From an uncultured bacterium (GTDB taxonomy: Bacteria; Cyanobacteriota; Vampirovibrionia; Gastranaerophilales; Gastranaerophilaceae): a stretch of 64,000 nt of DNA. Positions 15,178 through 23,976 of this stretch are shown here, in pieces; positions within the stretch are counted from its first letter, which is position 1; the number at the start of each line of letters is the position of its first letter. The stretch is from NCBI GenBank assembly GCA_902776035.1, contig CACYOO010000014.1, forward strand, positions 1 to 64,000, given 5' to 3'. The position numbers were made by a program, and so were the translations under genes. The notes under the pieces were generated by a model. It ran no database searches. It had not been told where the DNA came from and saw only the letters and a program-made list of their open reading frames with translations.

Positions 15178-17859
15178 TTAAATAATATCTATCAATAAAA
15201 TTTTATCTAAAAGTTCCTGTGCTTCAATTAATTCACTTTCTATGTAAGAATCTTTATCTCTTAACAAATTATTTAAATCTCTTGCAGGAACAGAAATTTC
15301 ATCAATTCTTAGATTAGCACTTGCACCGGTAATTGAATGAGCTATTTCATTTATTTTAGCATAATCCTTTTCTTTCATTGCTAATTGTAACATAGATTTT
15401 TGTTTAATAAAATCATTAATAAAGGTTTCAACTAAATCTTCAACATCTTCTTTATCTAAACACATTTCATTTGCAATTGCGTTAACGATTTTTTCTTTAT
15501 ATAAGGAATTTCTATTTGTTGTTTTATTTGCTTTAACTTCTGGAATAGTATCTTCGGTTACTAATTTTTCAGTATTTTCATTTGTTTGTATGTACTTATT
15601 TAATTTATGCACCAAATCTTCAATTTTGATTGGCTTAGTAATAATATCATTCATACCATAAGAAATACATTTTTCTTTGTCTGATTCAAAAGCACTTGCT
15701 GTTAGAGCAATTATTGAAATTGGTTCCAGATTACAGTTTTCTTCTTGTTTTCTGATTGTCAAAGATGTTTCATAACCATCCATTACAGGCATTTGACAGT
15801 CAAGCAGTATTAAATCGTACTTATTCTTTAAAAATAAATCAAAAGCTTCTTTTCCGTCTGATGCAATATCACATTCTAAACTAAGTTTATTCAAAAGTTT
15901 TTTTATTAATTTTTGGTTTGTTGTATTATCTTCTGCAACAAGTATCTTAGCAGATTTTACTGCAATTTCTTCTAAAGTATTTTCATATTCTCCATTTTCA
16001 AGACTATTATTAATACTGAAAGGTACTGTAAAGTAGAAAGTTGAACCTTTTCCGACTTCACTTTCTAGTTTTAATTCTCCACCCATAAGTGCAATAATTT
16101 TATTACATATAGCAAGACCTAACCCTGTACCGCCATATTTTCTTGTTGTAGACTTATCTGCTTGAATAAATTCTTCAAATACTTTCTGACGTTTTTCTTC
16201 CGGAATACCAATACCTGTATCAGATACTTTGAACAAAATTTTTACATTATCATTATCTTTATCCGTAACTTCTGCGGATATTTTTATATAACCCTTTTCT
16301 GTGAATTTTTTTGCATTATTCAATAAATTCAATAATACTTGGTATAATCTGATATTATCGCCAATTACGTTTTCAGGAATATTTTCATCAAAGTTGGATA
16401 TTATTTCAATATTACTGTTTTTGTTTGATTTTGCATATACACTTAAATCTTTTATTAAATCTTTTAAATTAAAACTTACTTGTTCTAAAGTTATTTTATT
16501 AGCTTCTGCTTTTGAAAAATCTAAAATATCATTTAATGTTATGAGCAAAATTTCAGAAGAATTTTTAATTTCTTTTAAATAATCTTTTTGTTCTTCATTG
16601 AGTTCAGTTGTTTCAAGTAAATGTAAAAATCCCAAAATTCCGTTTAAAGGTGTTCTTATTTCATGACTCATATTTGCAACAAATATATTTTTAGCATTAT
16701 TCTTTTCCATATATATTTTCAAATTGTGTGTCATAAGATTAAATGAATCTGCTAACTCGCCTATTTCATCTTTGTTTTTAATGTTTATTTCTTTGTCTAA
16801 ATTCCCTTTTCCTATCAATTTGGCATTCTTATTTAACAATTCTAACGGTTTTATTAGAGATTTTGAAACTATATATAATGTTACTGCCAAAGAAATTATT
16901 ACAAATATTATTATAAAAATACATATTAATTTATTAGGTAAATCAATTGATGCATAAATTTCATTATATGGAACACTTAACATAAGAATAATTCCATTAT
17001 CCAGCATTGTAGAGAATTTAACATAAACTTTATTATCTCTTTTTATTTCTTCAAAAATGACTTCCCCTTTTACAGGCATTTTCTTGTATATAGGATTATA
17101 GTCCGTCCATTTTTTAATTTTTTTAGAAGATTGTAAATTTTTACCACATATAACAACATAGTTTAAATCTTTTGAACCAAATATGATTTTAGAATTTTTT
17201 GTAGGTTTTAAGTTTTCAAGTCCATCTTCAATATTTTCTATTAACCAATCTATTTCTATAACTCCAATAATATTATTTTGATAATCTTTAATTGGTTTAA
17301 CGAATGTTATAATTGGTTTTGTGTTATTGCTCAAAATACCATAATACGCATTTAACCATACTTTATCTTTATTTTTATTCTGTTTAAATTCGTTTATTGA
17401 ATATTTATACCAACTAGTATTAAGATAATCATAATTTTGTAATTTTGTCTGATTTTCATCTTTAAATTTTATTTTATTGTTAGAATCTTTATATGCAAAA
17501 AATATGACATTACTTTTATTTTTTACAACGGTATTAGGTTCAAAAAACACACCTGCGGATGCAAAACAAGGCAAAGCATTTACTGATTTTTTTAAATCAT
17601 TTATAATAAATACTTTTTCTTTTTCATCAATTTTATCATCACGCAAAACACTTTCAACAGAATTTTGTAAATTCGTAGCTACATCTTCAACATTTGCAAT
17701 GAGCTTATTTATCTTTTCAATATGGTAGTTTATTTGATTTGTTATAACCTGATTTTGCAACTCTCTATATTTTATATTAACGTTTGCCATATAAGTTAAT
17801 AATGCAAATAAATTCATTGCAGAAAATATTAAAACCAATATAAAAAATTTTTTCTTCAT
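15178..17859 (-). CDS. Hybrid sensor histidine kinase with receiver and Hpt domains
   Basis: About 893 residues from ATG. The order is: membrane helix (about 5-25), extracytoplasmic Cache-like sensor (30-305), second membrane helix (309-332), HAMP, HisKA with H399 in NMSHEIRTPLNG, and HATPase_c with N515 and the DTGIGI and GTGLGLAI boxes. A receiver domain with D687 (LLDCQMPVMDGYE) and a C-terminal Hpt domain with H841 (IAHSITGAS) follow. This is a full phosphorelay chain in one protein, and the small response regulator next door is the likely final acceptor. A TTG eight codons upstream is possible; ATG is preferred, although no ribosome binding site is seen. Confidence 0.9.
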   Translation of the reverse strand: MKKKFFILVLIFSAMNLFALLTYMANVNIKYRELQNQVITNQINYHIEKINKLIANVEDVATNLQNSVESVLRDDKIDEKEKVFIINDLKKSVNALPCFASAGVFFEPNTVVKNKSNVIFFAYKDSNNKIKFKDENQTKLQNYDYLNTSWYKYSINEFKQNKNKDKVWLNAYYGILSNNTKPIITFVKPIKDYQNNIIGVIEIDWLIENIEDGLENLKPTKNSKIIFGSKDLNYVVICGKNLQSSKKIKKWTDYNPIYKKMPVKGEVIFEEIKRDNKVYVKFSTMLDNGIILMLSVPYNEIYASIDLPNKLICIFIIIFVIISLAVTLYIVSKSLIKPLELLNKNAKLIGKGNLDKEINIKNKDEIGELADSFNLMTHNLKIYMEKNNAKNIFVANMSHEIRTPLNGILGFLHLLETTELNEEQKDYLKEIKNSSEILLITLNDILDFSKAEANKITLEQVSFNLKDLIKDLSVYAKSNKNSNIEIISNFDENIPENVIGDNIRLYQVLLNLLNNAKKFTEKGYIKISAEVTDKDNDNVKILFKVSDTGIGIPEEKRQKVFEEFIQADKSTTRKYGGTGLGLAICNKIIALMGGELKLESEVGKGSTFYFTVPFSINNSLENGEYENTLEEIAVKSAKILVAEDNTTNQKLIKKLLNKLSLECDIASDGKEAFDLFLKNKYDLILLDCQMPVMDGYETSLTIRKQEENCNLEPISIIALTASAFESDKEKCISYGMNDIITKPIKIEDLVHKLNKYIQTNENTEKLVTEDTIPEVKANKTTNRNSLYKEKIVNAIANEMCLDKEDVEDLVETFINDFIKQKSMLQLAMKEKDYAKINEIAHSITGASANLRIDEISVPARDLNNLLRDKDSYIESELIEAQELLDKILLIDII

Positions 17860-17938
17860 AATACGGTTATTATAGTTATTCAAATTTTTTTGTAAATACA
17901 GTGGATTTAAGTTTATAGCAATATTACAATGTTGTTAA

Positions 17939-18151
17939 TTAAGTAAAAATATCCAATTTTTTACCGGTAGGATTTTTATTATCTTGTTCTGCCATTGCTA
18001 AAATTTGACCTGATAAAATATTCATTGGCAAAGGCGGCATATCATCGGTTTTGTTATTACCGGAATTATAACTTCTTGAAATTATATTATATGGTTGTTG
18101 TAAAGTACGTTTTTTTTGAGTAAAACTTATAGAGTTTAAAAAATTAATCAT
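17939..18151 (-). CDS. Small protein of unknown function
   Basis: A 70-residue hydrophilic protein beginning MINFLNSISFTQKKRTLQQ and ending GKKLDIFT, with no signal peptide, cysteines or known motif. The strong ribosome binding site AAAAGGAGAA at ideal distance from the ATG supports a real gene. It lies upstream of the histidine kinase gene on the same strand with a gap of about 80 bp. Another of the window's lineage-specific small proteins. Confidence 0.6.
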   Translation of the reverse strand: MINFLNSISFTQKKRTLQQPYNIISRSYNSGNNKTDDMPPLPMNILSGQILAMAEQDNKNPTGKKLDIFT

Positions 18152-18472
18152 ATATTATTCTCCTTTTTCTAACAGTATTCAAATTCCAATAACATAATAA
18201 AAAAACAAAAAAACTTAATATTTCTTAACATTATCATCCTCAAACCCAATAATAGATTAATTTTATGATTAAAGTTTTTCAATATTTACTACTGAAAAAT
18301 TAAATATCATTATTTTTAAAAAAGATATTTAATTAATACTTTCGCATAATTTTTTAATTTACATGAATTAATTGTAAAGATATTTTAATATTGGCTAAAG
18401 TTTTTTTTCTGCAGTGTCGATAAATATTTTGAGATTATGAAACCATGCTTGAAGGCATGTTAGGAGATTTTT
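18152..18472. other. AT-rich intergenic region between divergent genes
   Basis: No gene is seen in 321 bp. It contains the promoter at 18396-18423 and a short hairpin CATGC/GCATG (18444-18459) just before the ribosome binding site of the peptidase gene. Confidence 0.5.
18396..18423 (+). promoter_or_regulatory. Sigma-28-like promoter (copy 2)
   Basis: TAAAGTTT (18396-18403, 8/8), 12 bp, GTCGATAA (18416-18423, 7/8 to GCCGATAA). It lies 49 bp before the M15 peptidase gene and is the best match of the five found. Confidence 0.55.
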
Positions 18473-19432
18473 ATGGCAATAGACTTTAACGCTTTAAAAT
18501 CAGCAGGATGGCAAGGATCGTCTGTACCTTCAGGGGCAACGAGCTATACTAAAAATAGCGACGGTTCTTTTACTTTTCAGATAAATGGTAAAGATGTTAA
18601 ATATAATGCAAGCGGTAGTGTATTTGAAACATCGTCAGTAACATCAAGCAATGCACCTGCTGCAACAGGTTCAGGAAATTCTGCTTCTTTTAATATAGGT
18701 TCATCAATTTTTGGAGGCGGATTTGGTGTTGAAAATTTTGATTTAGGAGCGATGTCTTTATTGTCTTCTATGCCGGATTTTTCTTCTCCGGCTACATCAT
18801 CATGGTTTAGTAGTTTTCCTTCCATAAATATTTTTTCAATGATTCAACAATTAATGTCTAATATTAAGATACCGTTTTTCTCCGGTAATGGAACACAGGT
18901 TGATGGTGTAACAGGTGCATCATCTCGTGTATCCGGTTCAAATAATAATGCATCAGGTGTTTTTTCAAGTGATAAACAAAAATATGGAGTAAAAGAAATG
19001 ACTTTGCCTGATGGTTCAAAAGTCCTTGGTTGCCGTTGGACAAGGTTCAATAAATGTCAGCCGGAATGGTTAGATAAACAGAAATATATGCAACAGGCAG
19101 CAAAAGAACTTGGATTAACTCTTGTATACAGTGATGTTGAAAGAACTGTTGCTGAGTCTAATGCAGGTAGAGCAAGAAAGGGTTCTTTAGTTTGTAAGGG
19201 CGGAGAATCTCCTCATAACTATGGAACAGCTGCAGATATTGTGTTATATAAAGATGGAAAAGCTGTTGGTGTTGATTCGGCTTTACAAACTCAGTTTGCA
19301 CAACGAGTAAAAGAACTCAGCGGTGGTACAATTACTTGGGGTGGAGATTGGCAGAAAAAGGGTGAAAGACATCACTTTGAATTAACGGGTTGGAGACAAA
19401 AATATAAAAATCCGGCTCACTTAGTTGGATAG
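18473..19432 (+). CDS. M15-family peptidase (D,D/L,D-peptidase-like)
   Basis: A 319-residue protein. Its last 150 residues form a zinc peptidase of the M15 family (VanY/endolysin type). Ligands are visible in SPHNYGTAADIV (H248, D255) and in GERHHFEL (H301). Such enzymes cut peptide crosslinks or stems of peptidoglycan. The N-terminal half is Ser/Gly/Asn-rich and low in complexity, and it lacks a signal peptide, which is odd for a cell-wall enzyme; export by another route or release by lysis is possible. TTAGGAG supports the start. It overlaps the convergent RNase gene by 12 bp. Confidence 0.8.
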   Translation: MAIDFNALKSAGWQGSSVPSGATSYTKNSDGSFTFQINGKDVKYNASGSVFETSSVTSSNAPAATGSGNSASFNIGSSIFGGGFGVENFDLGAMSLLSSMPDFSSPATSSWFSSFPSINIFSMIQQLMSNIKIPFFSGNGTQVDGVTGASSRVSGSNNNASGVFSSDKQKYGVKEMTLPDGSKVLGCRWTRFNKCQPEWLDKQKYMQQAAKELGLTLVYSDVERTVAESNAGRARKGSLVCKGGESPHNYGTAADIVLYKDGKAVGVDSALQTQFAQRVKELSGGTITWGGDWQKKGERHHFELTGWRQKYKNPAHLVG

Positions 19433-20065
19433 TACTTCTTTATATGTTTTAAAATGCATTTTACAAACTTCATTCAATTTGTCTTTTCCATGTAAATTTA
19501 TAAATTTTTTTGCAATGTCTTTTACTATACTGTTGCAGCCCTTTGGAAATTCACATTCGTAAGTTAATTTCATTTGGTTCATTTTTTGTACAAAAGTTGC
19601 TCTTGCAAGTACGCTTGCAGCTGCTACTGCAATATCTGATTCTGCTTTTGTCATTTGTTCTAATCGGATTGTTCTTCCTCGTTTTTGAAGTGCATTTAAA
19701 ATTAAAGAATCATCTCCAAATTTATCTGATAGAGCATATTCACAAGTATTATTTTCCAAAATATTTTCAATAACTTTTGCATGTCCCCAAGCTAAAAGTT
19801 TATTTAGGTTTCCGAAATTTTTATAAAGTTCATTGTACCTTTCATTTCCTATTGATATTATTGAAAATTTTGCATTGCTTTTTATATCAACTGACATTTT
19901 TAAAATTGTATTGTCAGAAATTGTTTTTGAATCTCGGATTTTTAAATTTTTAAATAATTCAGCACTTTTATTATCAACCATTACACCTGCTATAACCAGC
20001 GGGCCAAAAAAATCACCTTTTCCCGATTCATCTGTACCTATATGTGTAATAAATGTATTTTCCAT
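19421..20065 (-). CDS. rnhC: Ribonuclease HIII, short form
   Basis: A 214-residue RNase H type 2 fold protein that degrades the RNA strand of RNA-DNA hybrids. The N-terminal GTDESGKGDFFGPL carries the DE pair and matches RNase HIII better than HII. Further acidic residues lie in YALSDKFGD and KAESDIAVAAASVLAR. The usual N-terminal TBP-like substrate-binding domain of RNase HIII (about 80-100 residues) is absent. The gene follows glmU by 4 bp and is probably cotranscribed. Confidence 0.8.
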   Translation of the reverse strand: MENTFITHIGTDESGKGDFFGPLVIAGVMVDNKSAELFKNLKIRDSKTISDNTILKMSVDIKSNAKFSIISIGNERYNELYKNFGNLNKLLAWGHAKVIENILENNTCEYALSDKFGDDSLILNALQKRGRTIRLEQMTKAESDIAVAAASVLARATFVQKMNQMKLTYECEFPKGCNSIVKDIAKKFINLHGKDKLNEVCKMHFKTYKEVLSN

Positions 20066-20069
20066 AAAA

Positions 20070-21359
20070 TTATTTATTTAATTTACTCTTAACCCAATCT
20101 GCCAACATTTTTACAGGTGCTCTATTTATCATTAATGACCATGCACTGACTTTTTTTGTAGCAACAGAGCCGGCAGCTACAAAAGCACCTTCTTCCAACT
20201 CAACAGGTGCAACAAGAACTGAATTAGAACCTGTATTTGCATAATCTCCGATTTTTGTTTGAGTTTTTTCTTTTGTTATTGGATTATAATTTGCAGTTAT
20301 TGTACCTGCTCCAATGTTTACATGTTCTCCTAATTCACTATCCCCAATATAGCTTAAATGAGAAACATTTGTATGTGATTTAATTTTTGATTTTTTTATT
20401 TCTACAAAGTTTCCTATTCTTACATAATCACCGGTTTCAACTTCACCTCTGATATGAGCCATAGGACCTATTTTACAGTTTGAACCGATTATATTTTTTC
20501 CTGATATATACACTGACGGATATATAATGGTATCATTTCCTATAATTGTATCTTCACTTATCCAGGTTGTTGCCGGATCAACAATTGTAACTCCTTGTTC
20601 CATAAATTTTTTCAAATTTCTTTGATTTAAGATTTTTGCTGCTTCTGCAAGCTGCATTTTTGAATTTATACCAAGCATCTCATCACTGTTTTCAAGTGTA
20701 TATGCTTGTACACTAAGACCTCTCTTTACGCTCCATGAGATTATATCTGTTAAATAATATTCTCCTTGAGCATTATTGCTTTTTAATTCAGAAAACGATT
20801 TTTTTATTTTTTGCCAATTCAAGCAATATATTCCGGCATTAACTTCTTGTATTTGTTTTTCCTCTGAATTAGCATCTTTTTCTTCTACAATTTTATTTAA
20901 TGTTTTATCAACATTTCTTATAATTCTTCCATAATTTTTAGGGTTATCAAGTATAGCACTCATAACAGTGATGTCGGCTTTATTATCTTTGTGAGATGTG
21001 ATAAATTCTTTTATTGTTTTTTCTGTTATTAATGGTGTATCTCCACATAAAATAAGAACATTATCATTAAAATCGTCAAGCTCATCACAAACCATACTAA
21101 CAGCATGACCTGTTCCTAATTGTGGAGATTGGATAACGGTTTTTATGTTGTCATTATAGTTTGTTTTAATAAAATCAGTTACTTGTTCTGCACAATGACC
21201 AACAACTACATAAGTTTCATCTATCATTTCTGTTTTGTTTATTGTATCTAAAACATAGCCCAGCAAAGTTTTATCAAAAATTTCATGTAATACTTTTGAC
21301 TTTTCTGATTTCATTCTTGTTCCCTTGCCTGCTGCAAGAACTATTGATTTTATTCCCAT
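20070..21359 (-). CDS. glmU: Bifunctional GlmU: GlcN-1-P acetyltransferase / GlcNAc-1-P uridylyltransferase
   Basis: A 429-residue enzyme that makes UDP-GlcNAc for peptidoglycan and lipopolysaccharide. The N-terminal nucleotidyltransferase has LAAGKGTRMKSEKSKVLHE, QSPQLGTGHAV and LCGDTPLI. The C-terminal left-handed beta helix has IGNFVEIKKSKI, SYIGDSELGEHVNIGAGTIT and NYNP. Slightly shorter than the usual 450-460 residues. A GGAG ribosome binding site fits the ATG. Confidence 0.93.
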   Translation of the reverse strand: MGIKSIVLAAGKGTRMKSEKSKVLHEIFDKTLLGYVLDTINKTEMIDETYVVVGHCAEQVTDFIKTNYNDNIKTVIQSPQLGTGHAVSMVCDELDDFNDNVLILCGDTPLITEKTIKEFITSHKDNKADITVMSAILDNPKNYGRIIRNVDKTLNKIVEEKDANSEEKQIQEVNAGIYCLNWQKIKKSFSELKSNNAQGEYYLTDIISWSVKRGLSVQAYTLENSDEMLGINSKMQLAEAAKILNQRNLKKFMEQGVTIVDPATTWISEDTIIGNDTIIYPSVYISGKNIIGSNCKIGPMAHIRGEVETGDYVRIGNFVEIKKSKIKSHTNVSHLSYIGDSELGEHVNIGAGTITANYNPITKEKTQTKIGDYANTGSNSVLVAPVELEEGAFVAAGSVATKKVSAWSLMINRAPVKMLADWVKSKLNK

Positions 21360-21484
21360 ATAATTTACTCCTACTTATTTCTTTCTAATATAGCACAAAT
21401 AGAAAATAAATACCTATTAATAAAAATCATAATGTATGTTTTTTATTAAAATGTAACAAATTGTTAAAACTTAAATTAAAATAT

Positions 21485-21511
21485 TAAAGTATTTGAAATT
21501 TATGTCGCTAA
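21485..21511 (+). promoter_or_regulatory. Sigma-28-like promoter (copy 3)
   Basis: TAAAGTAT (21485-21492, 7/8), 11 bp, GTCGCTAA (21504-21511, 6/8), 40 bp before the small Met-rich gene. Confidence 0.45.
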
Positions 21512-21551
21512 TAAAAATGTAAGTTTGATAAATAATGAAAGGGATATATAT

Positions 21552-21707
21552 ATGTTAAGAAGAATTGAAATGCCTACTTGTAATGTTGATAACGGAGTTG
21601 AATTTATATTAAGAGGAGCAAAAAAACGTCGTGCTATGGCAATGTCAAATGCACAAATGATGCATAAAAATGCTGAAATGCCAATGCAAATGGTTATGGT
21701 TAAATAA
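21552..21707 (+). CDS. Small Met-rich protein
   Basis: A 51-residue protein with about ten methionines. It starts MLRRIEMPTCNVDN, has a basic middle (GAKKRRAMAMSN) and ends MPMQMVMVK. GAAAGGG precedes the ATG at good distance, a sigma-28-like promoter lies upstream, and a strong terminator follows, so it looks like a complete small transcription unit. The in-frame TTG at 21525 is less likely. A minus-strand frame over the same bases is hydrophobic but has no ribosome binding site. Function unknown. Confidence 0.65.
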   Translation: MLRRIEMPTCNVDNGVEFILRGAKKRRAMAMSNAQMMHKNAEMPMQMVMVK

Positions 21708-21770
21708 TTGAAAGAGAGTAATGTATGCAGAGTATGCATACTGATAATAGTTTGAGAAGAAAGAGAGTTT

Positions 21771-21800
21771 AAAAAAAGAAACCGTGAGGTTTCTTTTTTT
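21771..21800. terminator. Strong bidirectional terminator
   Basis: AAAAAAAGAAACC (21771-21783) pairs with GGTTTCTTTTTTT (21788-21800) around a GTGA loop. It serves the small Met-rich gene and the convergent phosphate transporter gene. Confidence 0.85.
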
Positions 21801-21808
21801 ATGTAAAA

Positions 21809-22894
21809 TTAACCACCTGTAAGCTCCAGAGGAGTTTTATATAGAACAGCATATATAATTGCTGAAACAATCATGCAAACAGGAATAGTAAAAATCCAAG
21901 CAGAAATTATGTTTTTTACTACACCCCATTTTACGGCAGAGGATTTAGCCATGCTTCCTACACCTACAATAGCTGTTGAAATAACATGAGTTGTACTTAC
22001 AGGAAATCCAAAATGCGATGCTGCAATGATTATACTTGCAGATGCAAATTCAACTGAAAATCCGTGAATTGGTTTCATCTTAATTACTTTTGAACTCATT
22101 GTTCTAATAATCTTCCAACCGCCAGTAACTGTCCCTAAAGATAACATTAAGGCACAAGTACAAATAACCCAAACTGGGATTTCAAAATTATGTTCATGAA
22201 TAACTCCGTAAGTTAATAATGACAAAGTTATTATTCCCATTGTTTTTTGTGCATCGTTAGAACCATGACTGAATGCTAAAAATCCTGAAGATAAAAGTTG
22301 TAACTTCCTAAATGTCTTATTTAATATATCAGGTCTAACTTTGTAGAATATTTTTAATAATATTAATATAACTAGAAATCCTACAAGGAAACCTAAAATT
22401 GGTGAAACAATCATTGGTATTAATACCTTATTTAAAAGGTTATGTAAATTAATTATTTGTACCGCAGGATGTTCTATTCTCCAAGAAGGAATACTTATAA
22501 TAAGTTCCTGCATTTTTTCTAAATTAATAAATGCTCTTGATAATGCAGCTCCTAAAAGCCCTCCTATTAAAGCATGTGAAGAACTTGAAGGCAGACCTAA
22601 AAACCAGGTTAGTAAATTCCATAAAACAGCGCTTAAAAGTGCTGATAATATTACCAACTGTGTAATATATTCACCTGAAATTAAACCTATACCTATAGTT
22701 TTTGCAACATGTGTTCCGAAAAATGCACCTGCAAAATTAAGAATAGCTGCATATATTATTGCATATCTCATACTCAATGCTTTTGTTGATATAACAGTTG
22801 CTACTGCATTGGCTGAATCATGAAAACCATTAATATACTCAAATATATATGCAATTATAATAATTAAACATAATAGAACTATAGATATTGTCAT
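21809..22894 (-). CDS. pit: PiT-family inorganic phosphate transporter
   Basis: A 361-residue polytopic membrane protein that imports phosphate (or metal-phosphate) with a cation. The family signatures are both present: the N-terminal NGFHDSANAVATVISTKAL and the C-terminal repeat GFPVSTTHVISTAIVGVG. The internal segment GSNDAQKTMGII is also typical. It has about ten membrane helices. The gene follows the DUF47 gene by one base, the usual pairing of a PiT permease with its PhoU-like regulator. Confidence 0.93.
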   Translation of the reverse strand: MTISIVLLCLIIIIAYIFEYINGFHDSANAVATVISTKALSMRYAIIYAAILNFAGAFFGTHVAKTIGIGLISGEYITQLVILSALLSAVLWNLLTWFLGLPSSSSHALIGGLLGAALSRAFINLEKMQELIISIPSWRIEHPAVQIINLHNLLNKVLIPMIVSPILGFLVGFLVILILLKIFYKVRPDILNKTFRKLQLLSSGFLAFSHGSNDAQKTMGIITLSLLTYGVIHEHNFEIPVWVICTCALMLSLGTVTGGWKIIRTMSSKVIKMKPIHGFSVEFASASIIIAASHFGFPVSTTHVISTAIVGVGSMAKSSAVKWGVVKNIISAWIFTIPVCMIVSAIIYAVLYKTPLELTGG

Positions 22895-22895
22895 T

Positions 22896-23531
22896 TTAAC
22901 TATTCTTTAATGCTACATTTAAAACTACATCAGAAACAGAATAGCATTCATCCATTGCCGTTTCTAAGACTTTATAAATATCACTTAATTTAATAACAGA
23001 TAATGCATCAAATTCACCTAAAAACAGTTTTTTCATAGCTCTATAATGTATTTCTGCGCCTATTGTTTCTATTTCTTTCATTATTTCACAGCTTACAGTT
23101 ATTTCTTTTGTTTTTGATAAAGTTTTTAGAAGACTAACGCTTGTTGAGAGTTCTTTTGCAGCTCTCAAAATAGTTAAGGATTGTTGTTCCAACTCTTCTG
23201 TGTAAAAATTTAATCTGTATGCATCCAATATAAAAATAGCATGTGATATTTTTTTAGTTATTCTTGCCAGCATGCTTGCAAGAGTTTGTATATCCTCTCT
23301 GTCAATTGGAGTGATAAATGTCGAATTTAAAAGCGATAGTATTTCATGCTCAAAAGATAATCCTCTGTTTTTAAGAGCTTTTGCTTTCATTATTATATCA
23401 TCGGTTATTTCATTGCCTTTAATAATATTGTTTAATATCGCTGCAAGTTCGCCGCAATTATTTGCTGAATTTTCTAAACATTCATAAAATACATTATTTT
23501 TAGGTGGTAATAATTTTTCAAGTAATGACAA
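22896..23531 (-). CDS. DUF47 / PhoU-like Pit accessory protein
   Basis: A 211-residue all-helical protein that starts MSLLEKLLPPKNNVFYE, the classic DUF47 N-terminus. It continues with alternating acidic helices including FITPIDREDIQTLASML, the conserved metal-binding helix. DUF47 proteins regulate the PiT transporter encoded next to them. It is first in the two-gene operon, with tRNA-Lys just upstream on the same strand. Confidence 0.9.
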   Translation of the reverse strand: MSLLEKLLPPKNNVFYECLENSANNCGELAAILNNIIKGNEITDDIIMKAKALKNRGLSFEHEILSLLNSTFITPIDREDIQTLASMLARITKKISHAIFILDAYRLNFYTEELEQQSLTILRAAKELSTSVSLLKTLSKTKEITVSCEIMKEIETIGAEIHYRAMKKLFLGEFDALSVIKLSDIYKVLETAMDECYSVSDVVLNVALKNS

Positions 23532-23580
23532 TTTGACATTTCCTTAGTAATTTTTAAATTATTATTTTATACAAAACAAA

Positions 23581-23652
23581 TGGGTGTGGAGGGATTCGAA
23601 CCCGCGACCAATTGATTAAGAGTCAACTGCGCTACCACTGCGCCACACACCC
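23581..23652 (-). tRNA. tRNA-Lys (anticodon CTT)
   Basis: Cloverleaf of 72 bases: acceptor GGGTGTG/CACACCC with discriminator A, D-arm GCGC/GCGC with the AGTGGTA loop, and anticodon loop CTCTTAA (anticodon CUU) on stem GTTGA/TCAAT. The T-arm is GCGGG-TTCGAAT-CCCTC, which uses wobble pairs. CCA is not encoded. Three tandem copies of its 5' end, each interrupted by a palindromic element, lie directly upstream. Confidence 0.9.
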
Positions 23653-23940
23653 ATATTCATTTATTAATTTTGTGGTGGTAGCGCTTGCGCTACCTTCCTC
23701 TCAAAAACGATACTTAATCGTTTTTTCGGCAGAGTGCCACACACCCATATTCATTTATTAAATTTGTGGTGGTAGCGCTTGCGCTACCTTCCTTTCAAAA
23801 AACGATACTTAATCGTTTTTTTCGGCAGAGTGCCACACACCCATATTCATTTATTAAATTTGTGGTGATAGCGCTTGCGCTACCTTCCTCTCAAAAAACG
23901 ATACTTAATCGTTTTTTTTCGGCAGAGTGCCACAAACCCA
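23653..23940 (-). repeat. Tandem array of interrupted tRNA-Lys 5' ends with palindromic element
   Basis: Three units of 94-97 bp (starting near 23653, 23747 and 23843). Read in the tRNA direction, each begins with the tRNA acceptor strand GGGTGTGTGGC (one copy GGGTTTGTGGC). The element follows (cores 23697-23735, 23791-23831, 23887-23928). It starts ACTCTGCCGA, holds the inverted repeat AAACGAT-TAAGT-ATCGTTT and ends GAGAGG or GAAAGG. Then the tRNA D-loop GGTAGCGC resumes and folds back on GCGCTACC-ACCACA. A spacer of about 20 bp leads to the next unit. The same core occurs at 40.5 kb and 45.6 kb. Confidence 0.85.
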
Positions 23941-23976
23941 TACGATTTTTGTAAATCTATTCTAACATAAAGGATT

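Noticed and set aside
21500-21739. Minus-strand frame encoding a hydrophobic 79-residue peptide
   Set aside because: It has no ribosome binding site and lies opposite a plus-strand gene with promoter, ribosome binding site and terminator.
23653-23940. CRISPR-like array
   Set aside because: Units are about 95 bp and nearly the same throughout, with no variable spacers and no cas genes.
23766-23954. Repetitive plus-strand frame in the tRNA-Lys array
   Set aside because: It is a by-product of the tandem repeat; no start signals and the sequence simply repeats with the units.
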